A model generated the notes under the pieces. That model saw only the letters and a program-made list of their open reading frames with translations. It did no database searches and was not told the DNA's origin. Below, piece after piece: positions 27,203 through 34,185 of a stretch of DNA of 37,867 bases. This DNA comes from CAYOBW01 sp964402115 (GTDB taxonomy: Bacteria; Verrucomicrobiota; Kiritimatiellia; UBA8416; CAYOBW01): the NCBI GenBank assembly GCA_964402115.1, contig CAYOBW010000031.1, forward strand, positions 1-37,867, read 5' to 3'. The stretch's first letter is position 1, and every line of letters starts with the position of its first letter. The position numbers and the translations under genes were made by a program.

Positions 27203-28670
27203 TGCGCGCGCGGGAGCGACAAATAGGAGGGATGCCGTGCTGCCGTTGCGGCACCGCGCTGCTGGCTGTCTGCCTGGCAGNNNNNNNNNNNNNNNNNNNN
27301 NNNNNNNNNNNNNNNNNNNNNNNNNNNNNNNNNNNNNNNNNNNNNNNNNNNNNNNNNNNNNNNNNNNNNNNNNNNNNNNNCGCCAGGAAACGAAAGGTGT
27401 GCGACTGCTGCAGAGCGGCACGGGCACCGTGGACACGCGCAGCGAGACGACGGTAGCCGACGCCGGCGTGGCGTGGCCGCTCGTCACGGGCACACGGCTG
27501 GCCGTCGAGGCGAACGCCACGGACAACGCTTTGAACGGCCACCCGCTGGCGGCGGCGCGCCTGGGTGTTTCGGTGACACAAGCCCTGCTGCAGGGGGCTG
27601 GCGTGACCGTGAATCGCGTGGGCTTGCGGCAGGCACAGATCGCTACGGCGCTGTCGGTGTACGAGTTTCGTGGACAGGTCGAAGCCTTCGTGGCGGAGAT
27701 CGAGCGGATGGCCTACGATCACGCGCTGGCGACTCGGCGCGAGGCGATTGTGCGCGAGTCGCTCAGGCTGGCGGACCAGCACCTTGCCGAAGTGGGGGAA
27801 CGGATCCGGATCGGCAAACTTGCGCAGGTGGAGCGCTGCGCCGCCGAAGCCGAGGTGGCCCGGCGACGCGAGGCGCTGATCAATGCCGTGGGCACCCGCG
27901 AAGCCGTGCGCTTGCGGCTCGTGCGCGTGCTCCATCTGCCTGCAACCCACGGGTGGGACTGTGGCGTTGACCTCGCGATGCCATTCGAGCCGGCGGCCGT
28001 CGTCTCGGCAGATCCCGTTGTCGAGCACCTGACGGCCGCCCGGCGCTGGCGGCCGGAGTTGAACCAGGCGCGACTGGCCCGGCAGCGGGAGGAGCTGGAG
28101 ATCGTGCGGACGCGCAACGGCCTGCTGCCGAAACTGGACGTCTTCGCGGCATTGGGCAGCACCGGGTACGCGGAGGCCCTGCGCGGCACGCCGGAGGGCG
28201 AACTGGATCGTGGTTCGGACTGGCAGATCGGCGTGCGGCTGGAGCAACCCCTGCCGGACCGGCAGGCGCGAGCCCGGCATACGCGGGCGGTCATGGCGCG
28301 CGAGCAGGGCGGGTTGGCCATGGACAACCTGTGCCGGCTCGTGGAACTCGACGTGCAGACGGCGTGCGTGGATCTCGCCCGCTGCCGTTCACAGGTCGAA
28401 GCGTCCGCCGCCACGCGCAGGTTGGAGGCCGAGCTGCTGCGCGCCGAAACAGCCAAATTCCGCGTCGGCAAGTCCACCAGCCTGCTCGTGGCCCAGGCGC
28501 AGCGCGACCTGCTGGAGAGCGAAGTGACCGGTGCCGAGGCGTTGGCCGGTTGCTTCAAGGCGCTCACCGCCCTCTACCGGCTTGACGGCACGCTGCTGCT
28601 GCGCCGAGGCATTGCGGCACCGGGTGCCGAGACCGTGCCCGACGCGGTAGACGGGTACAGAAACCGCTAG
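27202..28670 (+). CDS. Outer-membrane factor, TolC/OprM family (interrupted by an assembly gap)
   Basis: Outer-membrane channel component for the efflux pump. ATG 27202 shares its A with the RND stop (ATGA), and the first 26 codons encode a short basic region and a hydrophobic stretch (CGTALLAVCLA) like a signal peptide. One hundred N follow. After the gap 429 residues are encoded, with the two outer-membrane-efflux repeats: VTQALLQGAGVTVNRVGLRQ and a long helix, then IGVRLEQPLPDRQARARHTR and the C-terminal LRAETAKFRVGKSTSLLVAQ. The frames on the two sides of the N run disagree if its length is taken as 100, so that length is a placeholder; GTG 27237 with AGGAGG six bases upstream is in the downstream frame and is an alternative start. 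The gene is probably intact in the organism. Confidence 0.88.
27281..27380. other. Assembly gap (100 N)
   Basis: Exactly 100 undetermined bases, the conventional placeholder for a scaffold join of unknown size. It falls in the N-terminal part of the outer-membrane factor gene. If the ATG at 27202 is the start, the true missing length must be 2 modulo 3 for the frame to continue. Confidence 0.99.
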
Positions 28671-28722
28671 TGGGGCAAGGATATACGCTCCCCGGCCACG
28701 CGCGGGCCAGCGGATTTGTCCG

Positions 28723-28751
28723 TTGACAGCGCATGGGCTGGCCGGTATGTA
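28723..28751 (+). promoter_or_regulatory. Candidate promoter for mutS
   Basis: A perfect TTGACA at 28723-28728 is followed after 17 bases by TATGTA, which matches only the first half of the -10 consensus. Transcription would begin around 28758, about 60 bases before the mutS ATG. It lies in the 147-base gap between the outer-membrane factor gene and mutS, so mutS probably has its own promoter. Confidence 0.45.
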
Positions 28752-28817
28752 GCACGACTGGCGTGCGGAGATGTGACGGACGGCAAACAACGGTACACCA
28801 GCGCCGGGAAAGACGCA

Positions 28818-31319
28818 ATGTCGGACAGCCTGACACCCATGATGCAGCAGTACAACCGGCTCAAACGGGAGCTGGCGTCCGACGTCATTCTCTTCTTTCG
28901 CCTCGGTGACTTCTACGAGATGTTCTACGACGACGCCAAGGAGGCGGCGCGTGTGCTGGACATCGCCCTGACCCGCCGGCAGAACATGCCCATGTGCGGC
29001 GTGCCCTACCACGCCGTGGATGCCTACCTGGCCAAGTTGATACGGGCCGGCTGGAAGGTGGCCATTTGCGAGCAGGTGGAAGATCCCGCCACGGCCAAGG
29101 GGATTGTCCGGCGCGAGATCACCCGGATCGTAACCCCTGGCACGGTCATCGAGGACAACATCCTCGATGCGACGCGCAACAACTTCCTGGCCGGCATCTG
29201 CCGGATGGGCGTGGGCGGGTACGGGCTGGCGTTGCTGGATCTTTCCACGGGACTCTTCTGGGGCGAGCAGGTGGCGGGCGAGGAGGTCCTGCGCGACGCC
29301 CTGCGCCGCCAGGCGCCCAGCGAGTGCGTGACGCCCGACGCCCTGCGCGCCGACCCGGCCTTCCGGGCCGTGCTGGGCGCGTTGGCCGGGACGACAGTCA
29401 CGTCCGGCGAGGACTGGACCTTCGAGGCCGATGCCGCGCGCACGCTGCTGTTGCGCCACTTTGGCGTGCATTCGCTGGATGGCTTCGGGTGCGAGGGGTG
29501 CGGGCCGGTCGTGGGCGCTGCCGGCGGGCTGTTGGCTTACGTGCGCGACACGTTGCGGCGCGGCGTGGGGCACGTGCGCGCTTTCCACGTGCGCCAAACG
29601 AGCGCCTTCCTCGTGCTGGACGAGGCAACGTGCTCGAATCTCGATCTCGTCTCCTCGCGCAGCGGCCCCGCCTTCTCCCTGCTCAAGGTGCTCGACACGA
29701 CCCGGACCGCGATGGGCGCCCGGTTGATGCGCGACTGGCTCCTCCGGCCGCTGGCCGGCCTGGAGCCGATCCGGCGCCGGCACGCGGCCGTCGGCCACTT
29801 CGCCGGGGCGCGTGTGCTCCTGCGCGACCTGCGTGAGGCGCTTGGTCACGTGCGCGACTTGGAGCGGCTGATAGCCCGCGTGGGCGCCGGCACGGGCAAT
29901 GCCCGGGACGTACTGGCCATCGGACAGTCGCTCGCCCAGTTGCCGACGCTCAAGCAACAACTCACGGCCGCGTCGGACCCTCTGCTGTCAACCCAGGGCG
30001 CTGCCATCGAGCCGCTGCCGGAGCTCGCCGAGGCCATCGCCCAAGCCCTCGCCGAGGAGCCCCCGCTCACCATCAAGGAGGGTGGCATCATCCGCGACGG
30101 CTACCACCCGCCTTTGGACGAACTGCGCCAGGCCGCGATGCAGGGGCGCACGTGGCTTGCGGAGTACCAGGCGCGCGAACAGCGGCGCACCGGGATTCCC
30201 ACGCTGAAGGTGCGGCACAACAGGGTTTTCGGGTACTATATCGAGGTTTCCCGTGGACAGCTCGGGAACGTGCCGGCCGACTACACGCGCAAGCAGACGC
30301 TCGTCAACGGCGAGCGCTTCATCACGCCGGAGTTGAAGGAGTACGAGACGAAGGTGTTCAGCGCGCAGGAGCGCGCCGTCGCCCTCGAGTATGAGCTTTT
30401 TGTCGCGCTGCGCGACCGCGTCGTGGCGCAGACGGCGGCGATCCAGTGTTCGGCTGCGGCGTTGGCCCAGGTGGACGTGCTGGCGGCGCTGGCCGACCGG
30501 GCGCTGACCAACCGCTACGTGCAACCTGCGATGGATGAGTCGGACCGGCTGCTCATCCGGGACGGGCGACACCCGGTCGTGGAGCAGATGCCGGACGCCG
30601 AGCGCTTCGTGCCCAACGACACGCAGCTGGATGGTTCGGCCAACCAGCTCGCGATCCTTACCGGTCCGAACATGGCCGGCAAGTCCACGTACATCCGGCA
30701 GGTGGCCCTGCTGGTGATCATGGCGCAGATGGGTTCGTTCGTGCCTGCAGCCGCGGCGGAGATCGGCCTCGTGGACCGGGTGTTTACGCGCGTGGGCGCG
30801 AGCGACGACCTGGCGCGCGGCCGCAGCACGTTCATGGTGGAGATGCAGGAGACGGCCAACATCCTGCACAACGCCACGCCCCGCAGCCTGATCGTGCTTG
30901 ATGAGATCGGCCGGGGCACCAGCACCTTCGACGGGATCAGCATCGCCTGGGCCGTGGCCGAGCACCTGCACAACAACCCGTCCACGAAGGCCAAGACGCT
31001 CTTTGCCACGCACTACCACGAGCTGACCGATCTGGCGCTGACCATGACCGGCGTGAAGAATTACAACGTACTGGTGCGCGAGAAGGGCGACAGCATTGTG
31101 TTCCTGCGCAAGATCGTGCCGGGAGCCGCCGACAAGAGTTACGGCATCCAGGTGGCCCGCCTCGCCGGCCTGCCGGTGGAGGTGATTGACCGCGCGCGCG
31201 AGATCCTGACCAACCTCGAGGAAGGCGAGATCGCGGAAAGCGGCCAGCCCAACCTGGCCCGCCAGCGCAAGCGACGGGAACCGCGCGATCGCCAGCAACT
31301 CAGCCTGTTCGGCGAGTGA
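28818..31319 (+). CDS. mutS: DNA mismatch repair protein MutS
   Basis: Mismatch recognition ATPase of post-replicative repair, 833 aa. The mismatch-intercalating F32-Y33-E34 motif is in the N-terminal domain (RLGDFYEMF). The C-terminal ABC-type ATPase has Walker A GPNMAGKST near residue 616, the DDLARGRSTFMVEM signature, Walker B LIVLDEIGRGTSTFDG near 693 and ATHYHELT. The C-terminus ends in QLSLF, a standard sliding-clamp-binding motif. ATG 28818 is preceded by GGGAAAG and gives the usual N-terminus; an earlier GTG at 28716 would add 34 unrelated residues. No mutL is adjacent. It converges on the pgsA-like gene, with ten bases between the stops. Confidence 0.97.
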   Translation: MSDSLTPMMQQYNRLKRELASDVILFFRLGDFYEMFYDDAKEAARVLDIALTRRQNMPMCGVPYHAVDAYLAKLIRAGWKVAICEQVEDPATAKGIVRREITRIVTPGTVIEDNILDATRNNFLAGICRMGVGGYGLALLDLSTGLFWGEQVAGEEVLRDALRRQAPSECVTPDALRADPAFRAVLGALAGTTVTSGEDWTFEADAARTLLLRHFGVHSLDGFGCEGCGPVVGAAGGLLAYVRDTLRRGVGHVRAFHVRQTSAFLVLDEATCSNLDLVSSRSGPAFSLLKVLDTTRTAMGARLMRDWLLRPLAGLEPIRRRHAAVGHFAGARVLLRDLREALGHVRDLERLIARVGAGTGNARDVLAIGQSLAQLPTLKQQLTAASDPLLSTQGAAIEPLPELAEAIAQALAEEPPLTIKEGGIIRDGYHPPLDELRQAAMQGRTWLAEYQAREQRRTGIPTLKVRHNRVFGYYIEVSRGQLGNVPADYTRKQTLVNGERFITPELKEYETKVFSAQERAVALEYELFVALRDRVVAQTAAIQCSAAALAQVDVLAALADRALTNRYVQPAMDESDRLLIRDGRHPVVEQMPDAERFVPNDTQLDGSANQLAILTGPNMAGKSTYIRQVALLVIMAQMGSFVPAAAAEIGLVDRVFTRVGASDDLARGRSTFMVEMQETANILHNATPRSLIVLDEIGRGTSTFDGISIAWAVAEHLHNNPSTKAKTLFATHYHELTDLALTMTGVKNYNVLVREKGDSIVFLRKIVPGAADKSYGIQVARLAGLPVEVIDRAREILTNLEEGEIAESGQPNLARQRKRREPRDRQQLSLFGE

Positions 31320-31329
31320 ACGGCCGCGC

Positions 31330-31965
31330 CTAGCCACGCTCGTCGTTGAGCGACGCCGCCCGCAGCAGGTACGGCCAGTAGCGGCGCGTGTAGGTGAATA
31401 GCGAAAGCACCGTCAAGGCCAGGCCCAGCGCCTCGAAGACATAGACCATCCAAGGCAGGACAAACTGCCAGGCCGGCGGGGCTTCCTGGTAGTAGTAGAT
31501 CGTGCAGATCAGCGGAAAGTTGACGGCGGTGCGTAGTTTGCCGGACCAGTCCGCCTGGCCGCTGACCGCGTACATCGCCCCGATCGAGCGCAGGAAGGTC
31601 ACCCACTGGTCGCGCGCCAGGAACAGCAGCGTCAGCACGAGCAGCACGACCCCGTGCCCCGTGTGGCCCTGGCGCATCGTCGCGAACACCAGCAGCGGCA
31701 GCGACGCCAAGTAGAAAAACTTGTCCATCAGCGGATCGGCATGCGCGCCGAAGGCGGTCACGACCTTGAAGCGTCGGGCGAAGTAGCCGTCGAAGAGATC
31801 CGTCGCCGCGGACAGGATCAGGGACGCGAAGACGGTGATGAAGAGCCACGGCTCGCGATACTGCGGCACGGTGTAGACGATGGCCCCCGCAAAAAAAAGA
31901 AGCACGAGCGGAAACCGCACAAACGTCAGAAAAGTGACGAATCGCAGTTTCGCGCTCGTGCTCAT
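31330..31965 (-). CDS. CDP-alcohol phosphatidyltransferase (PgsA-like)
   Basis: Membrane enzyme that transfers a phosphatidyl group from CDP-diacylglycerol to an alcohol; phosphatidylglycerophosphate synthase is the likeliest activity from size and position, but the substrate cannot be read from the sequence. 211 aa with several hydrophobic helices. The full CDP-alcohol phosphatidyltransferase motif is present without deviation: D56-LF-D59-G60-YF-A63-R64, then eight residues, G73, three residues, D77, three residues, D81. ATG 31965 gives MSTSAKLRFVTFLTFVRFPL; a GTG at 31977 immediately after the tsf stop would add four residues. It is the last gene of an rpsB-tsf operon. Confidence 0.92.
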   Translation of the reverse strand: MSTSAKLRFVTFLTFVRFPLVLLFFAGAIVYTVPQYREPWLFITVFASLILSAATDLFDGYFARRFKVVTAFGAHADPLMDKFFYLASLPLLVFATMRQGHTGHGVVLLVLTLLFLARDQWVTFLRSIGAMYAVSGQADWSGKLRTAVNFPLICTIYYYQEAPPAWQFVLPWMVYVFEALGLALTVLSLFTYTRRYWPYLLRAASLNDERG

Positions 31966-31977
31966 GTCGTGGGGCAC

Positions 31978-32817
31978 TCAGGCGCCGAGTTGATACCGCA
32001 CGAAACGTCGCACGGTCAGCGAGTCGCCCAGTTGCTTGCCCTTTTCCTTCAGCATGTCCGTCACGGTCTGCTTCTGCTTGGGATCCTTGACGAACGGTTG
32101 ATCCACCAGGCACACTTCGCTGCAGAACTTCTTGACCTTGCCCATGACGATCTGCTCGATCATCGGGGCCGGTTTGTCGGCAACCTGCTTGGCGTAGATC
32201 TCGCGCTCGGACGCGATCTCCGCGGCCGGTACGTCCGCTGCCGTCAGGTAGCGTGGGTTGGCGGCGGCGATTTGCAGTGTCAGGTCGCGGGCCACCTCGT
32301 CGAACACGGGGCTGGCGACGGTCTCGTCCTTGGCGCAGCCCAGTTCGACCAGCACGCCGACCTTGCCGCCCAGGTGGATGTAACTCGCCAAGCGACCGGT
32401 CTGGGTCAGGATGTAGCGGACGTTGCGGCGAATCCTCATGTTCTCGCCGACGGCCGCGATCTTGGCCATCAACTCGTCGTTCAGCGCTTCGGCTACGTTG
32501 TCGACGGCCAGCGCTTTCACGGCGGCCGACTTCACGAAGGCCTTGAAATCCTCGTTGCGCGCGACGAAGTCGGTTTCGCAGTTCACTTCGACCATCGACA
32601 CGGTTTTCCCGTCGGGCGCGCTTTCGGACGCGATGATGCCCTGGTTGGCTTCCTTGGAGGCACGCTTGGCAGCCACGGCCATACCGCGTTCGCGCAGCAG
32701 TTTGGTGGCCTTCTCCATATCGCCCCCGGCTTCCACGAGGGCCTTCTTGCACTCCATCATGCTGACGTTCGTGGCGTCGCGCAGTTCCTTGACCTGTGTG
32801 GCGCTAATCTCTGCCAT
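31978..32817 (-). CDS. tsf: Translation elongation factor Ts
   Basis: Nucleotide-exchange factor for EF-Tu, 279 aa. The N-terminal UBA-like domain (SATQVKELRDATNVSMMECKKALVEA) and the conserved TDFV (residues 82-85, in NCETDFVARNEDF) that enters the EF-Tu nucleotide pocket are present, as are the late GKQLGDSLTVRRFVRYQLG residues. ATG 32817 has GAGGAGCAGG just upstream and gives MAEISATQVK; longer readings run into the rpsB end and are rejected. It lies 73 bases after rpsB and directly abuts the pgsA-like gene. Confidence 0.97.
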   Translation of the reverse strand: MAEISATQVKELRDATNVSMMECKKALVEAGGDMEKATKLLRERGMAVAAKRASKEANQGIIASESAPDGKTVSMVEVNCETDFVARNEDFKAFVKSAAVKALAVDNVAEALNDELMAKIAAVGENMRIRRNVRYILTQTGRLASYIHLGGKVGVLVELGCAKDETVASPVFDEVARDLTLQIAAANPRYLTAADVPAAEIASEREIYAKQVADKPAPMIEQIVMGKVKKFCSEVCLVDQPFVKDPKQKQTVTDMLKEKGKQLGDSLTVRRFVRYQLGA

Positions 32818-32890
32818 GTTCCTGCTCCTCGCTGAGGGGTGATCGTGGGCGCCGACCGCCAGCGGCGGACGGCGCCCGTCGTGTCTGTTG

Positions 32891-33892
32891 TTACGAAGCG
32901 GCTGTCCGGGGCGCGCCATCATCCTTGCCGCGCGGCTTGGTGACGCGGCGCTGGGCGGCGAACTTGCGCGTGTTGGCGCGCCGTGCCTGGGCAGCGGCAT
33001 CGTCCTGTTCCTCGCCCTTGCGTCCGATACGCTCGCCGTCGGCGCCGAATTCGGCGCTCCGCGAGTTGTCCGAGCGCCGGCGGGCCATGTCGGCGGCTAC
33101 CTTCGCGTACTCCGACTCGCCCTGGCGGCACTGCTCGGCCAGCGACCCGGCAATGAGCTTGATGGCGCGAATGGCGTCGTCGTTGCCGGGAATGACGTAG
33201 TCGATCGGATCGGGGTCGCAGTTGGTATCCACGATCGCGACCACCGGAATGCCCAGCCTGTTGGCCTCCTTGACGGCATTGGCTTCGCAGTTGATGTCCA
33301 CGATGAACAGCGCGCCCGGCATCTCGGCCATGGCTGCTATACCACCGAGGTTGCGGCGCAGCTTCTCCATCTCGCGGCGTAGCGCGGAGGCTTCGGCTTT
33401 CGGCAGCTTCTCGAGCTCGCCGCTCTGCTCCTTGTTCTCGATATCCCGCATGCGCTTGATATTCTTGCGGATCGTCACGTTGTTCGTGAGCGTGCCGCCG
33501 AGCCAGCGGTGGGTGACGAAGAACTGGCCGCAGGACATGGCGGATTCCTTGATCACCTGCTGCGCCTGCTTCTTGGTGCCGACGAAGAGAATGCTCTTGC
33601 CGTTGGCCACCGTTTCGCGGACGAAGGCTTCCGCGTCCTTCAGCATGATCAGGCTCTTGGACAGATCGATGATGTGGATGCCGTTGCGCTTGTCGAAAAT
33701 GTACCGGCGCATCTTCGGGTTCCAGCGCTTGGTCTGGTGGCCGAAATGCAGGCCTGCATCGAGCAGGGCGCGCACGGTCACTTCCTGCGGAACTTCCGGC
33801 ACTACTGCCGCGGGCACGGCTGCCACGGGGGCTGCCGCAACGGGGGCGGGAGAAACGGGAACGGTTGTCGTCGTGGGGCTGTCTTCGGCCAC
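32891..33892 (-). CDS. rpsB: 30S ribosomal protein S2 with N- and C-terminal extensions (GTG start)
   Basis: Small-subunit protein needed to place S1, 333 aa against about 240 in E. coli. The GTG at 33892 has AAGGAGGT five bases upstream and is the best start. A Pro/Ala/Val-rich extension of about 40 residues precedes the S2 core (VRALLDAGLHFGHQTKRWNP, FVTHRWLGGTLTN, ALFIVDINCEANAVKEANRL, DTNCDPDPIDYVIPGNDDAIRAI). After the core comes an Arg/Ala/Lys-rich tail of about 60 residues. First gene of the reverse-strand operon rpsB-tsf-pgsA-like; pyrH and frr, which commonly follow tsf, are not here. Confidence 0.96.
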   Translation of the reverse strand: MAEDSPTTTTVPVSPAPVAAAPVAAVPAAVVPEVPQEVTVRALLDAGLHFGHQTKRWNPKMRRYIFDKRNGIHIIDLSKSLIMLKDAEAFVRETVANGKSILFVGTKKQAQQVIKESAMSCGQFFVTHRWLGGTLTNNVTIRKNIKRMRDIENKEQSGELEKLPKAEASALRREMEKLRRNLGGIAAMAEMPGALFIVDINCEANAVKEANRLGIPVVAIVDTNCDPDPIDYVIPGNDDAIRAIKLIAGSLAEQCRQGESEYAKVAADMARRRSDNSRSAEFGADGERIGRKGEEQDDAAAQARRANTRKFAAQRRVTKPRGKDDGAPRTAAS

Positions 33893-33910
33893 AGTTACCT
33901 CCTTGCTGCG

Positions 33911-33959
33911 TGCGCCCTGAGGGCACACAGAATCCGCTTTGGTTCCGCCCCTGTGGCGG
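33911..33959 (-). promoter_or_regulatory. Two hairpins in the rpsB leader
   Basis: Between the candidate promoter and the GTG start, the leader can form a four-base-pair GCCC/GGGC stem with a three-base loop (33914-33924; two more pairs outside a mismatch) immediately 5' of the ribosome-binding site, and a five-base-pair CCGCC/GGCGG stem with a five-base loop (33945-33959). Known rpsB leaders are targets of S2 autoregulation in some proteobacteria; no match to a known motif is claimed. Confidence 0.35.
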
Positions 33960-34037
33960 GGGGAACACTCGCTTCTGGCCCGGTTGGCGTGATCCACAAG
34001 AATCGTTGCACAAGCCGGAGACCAATTAAGGGGGGAG

Positions 34038-34067
34038 ACTGTACCGGATACGCGCTGCCTGTGGCAA
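34038..34067 (-). promoter_or_regulatory. Candidate promoter for rpsB-tsf-pgsA-like
   Basis: On the reverse strand TTGCCA (34067-34062) is followed after 18 bases by TACAGT (34043-34038), matching the consensus at 5 of 6 and 4 of 6. Transcription would start near 34031 and give a leader of about 140 bases, which contains the hairpins at 33911-33959. Confidence 0.45.
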
Positions 34068-34082
34068 GCGGAAAAGCACGTG

Positions 34083-34111
34083 TTGAACGAACGTGTCGCT
34101 TGTGTTACAAA
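34083..34111 (+). promoter_or_regulatory. Candidate promoter for the DUF4159-like gene
   Basis: TTGAAC (34083-34088) and TACAAA (34106-34111) are separated by 17 bases; each matches 4 of 6 consensus positions. It is back to back with the reverse-strand rpsB promoter, only 15 bases away, so the two may compete for polymerase. The leader to the ATG at 34186 would be about 70 bases. Confidence 0.35.
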
Positions 34112-34185
34112 CACGCCACGAATGGTTGCCGGATGTGCCGTCCTGCCGGGCGGCAGCTGCGGCAACCGCCAGCGCAGAGGTCGGC

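Noticed and set aside
28716..28817. Longer mutS start at GTG 28716
   Set aside because: The extra 34 residues match no MutS N-terminus, and the stretch contains a promoter-like TTGACA; ATG 28818 has a ribosome-binding site.
31139..32752. 537-codon reverse frame and an overlapping 393-codon forward frame across pgsA-like/tsf
   Set aside because: Both conflict with tsf and the PgsA-like gene, which are supported by signature motifs.
33893..34165. Longer rpsB reading starting near 34165
   Set aside because: It would cross the divergent promoter region and lacks S2 similarity; GTG 33892 has AAGGAGGT at good spacing.
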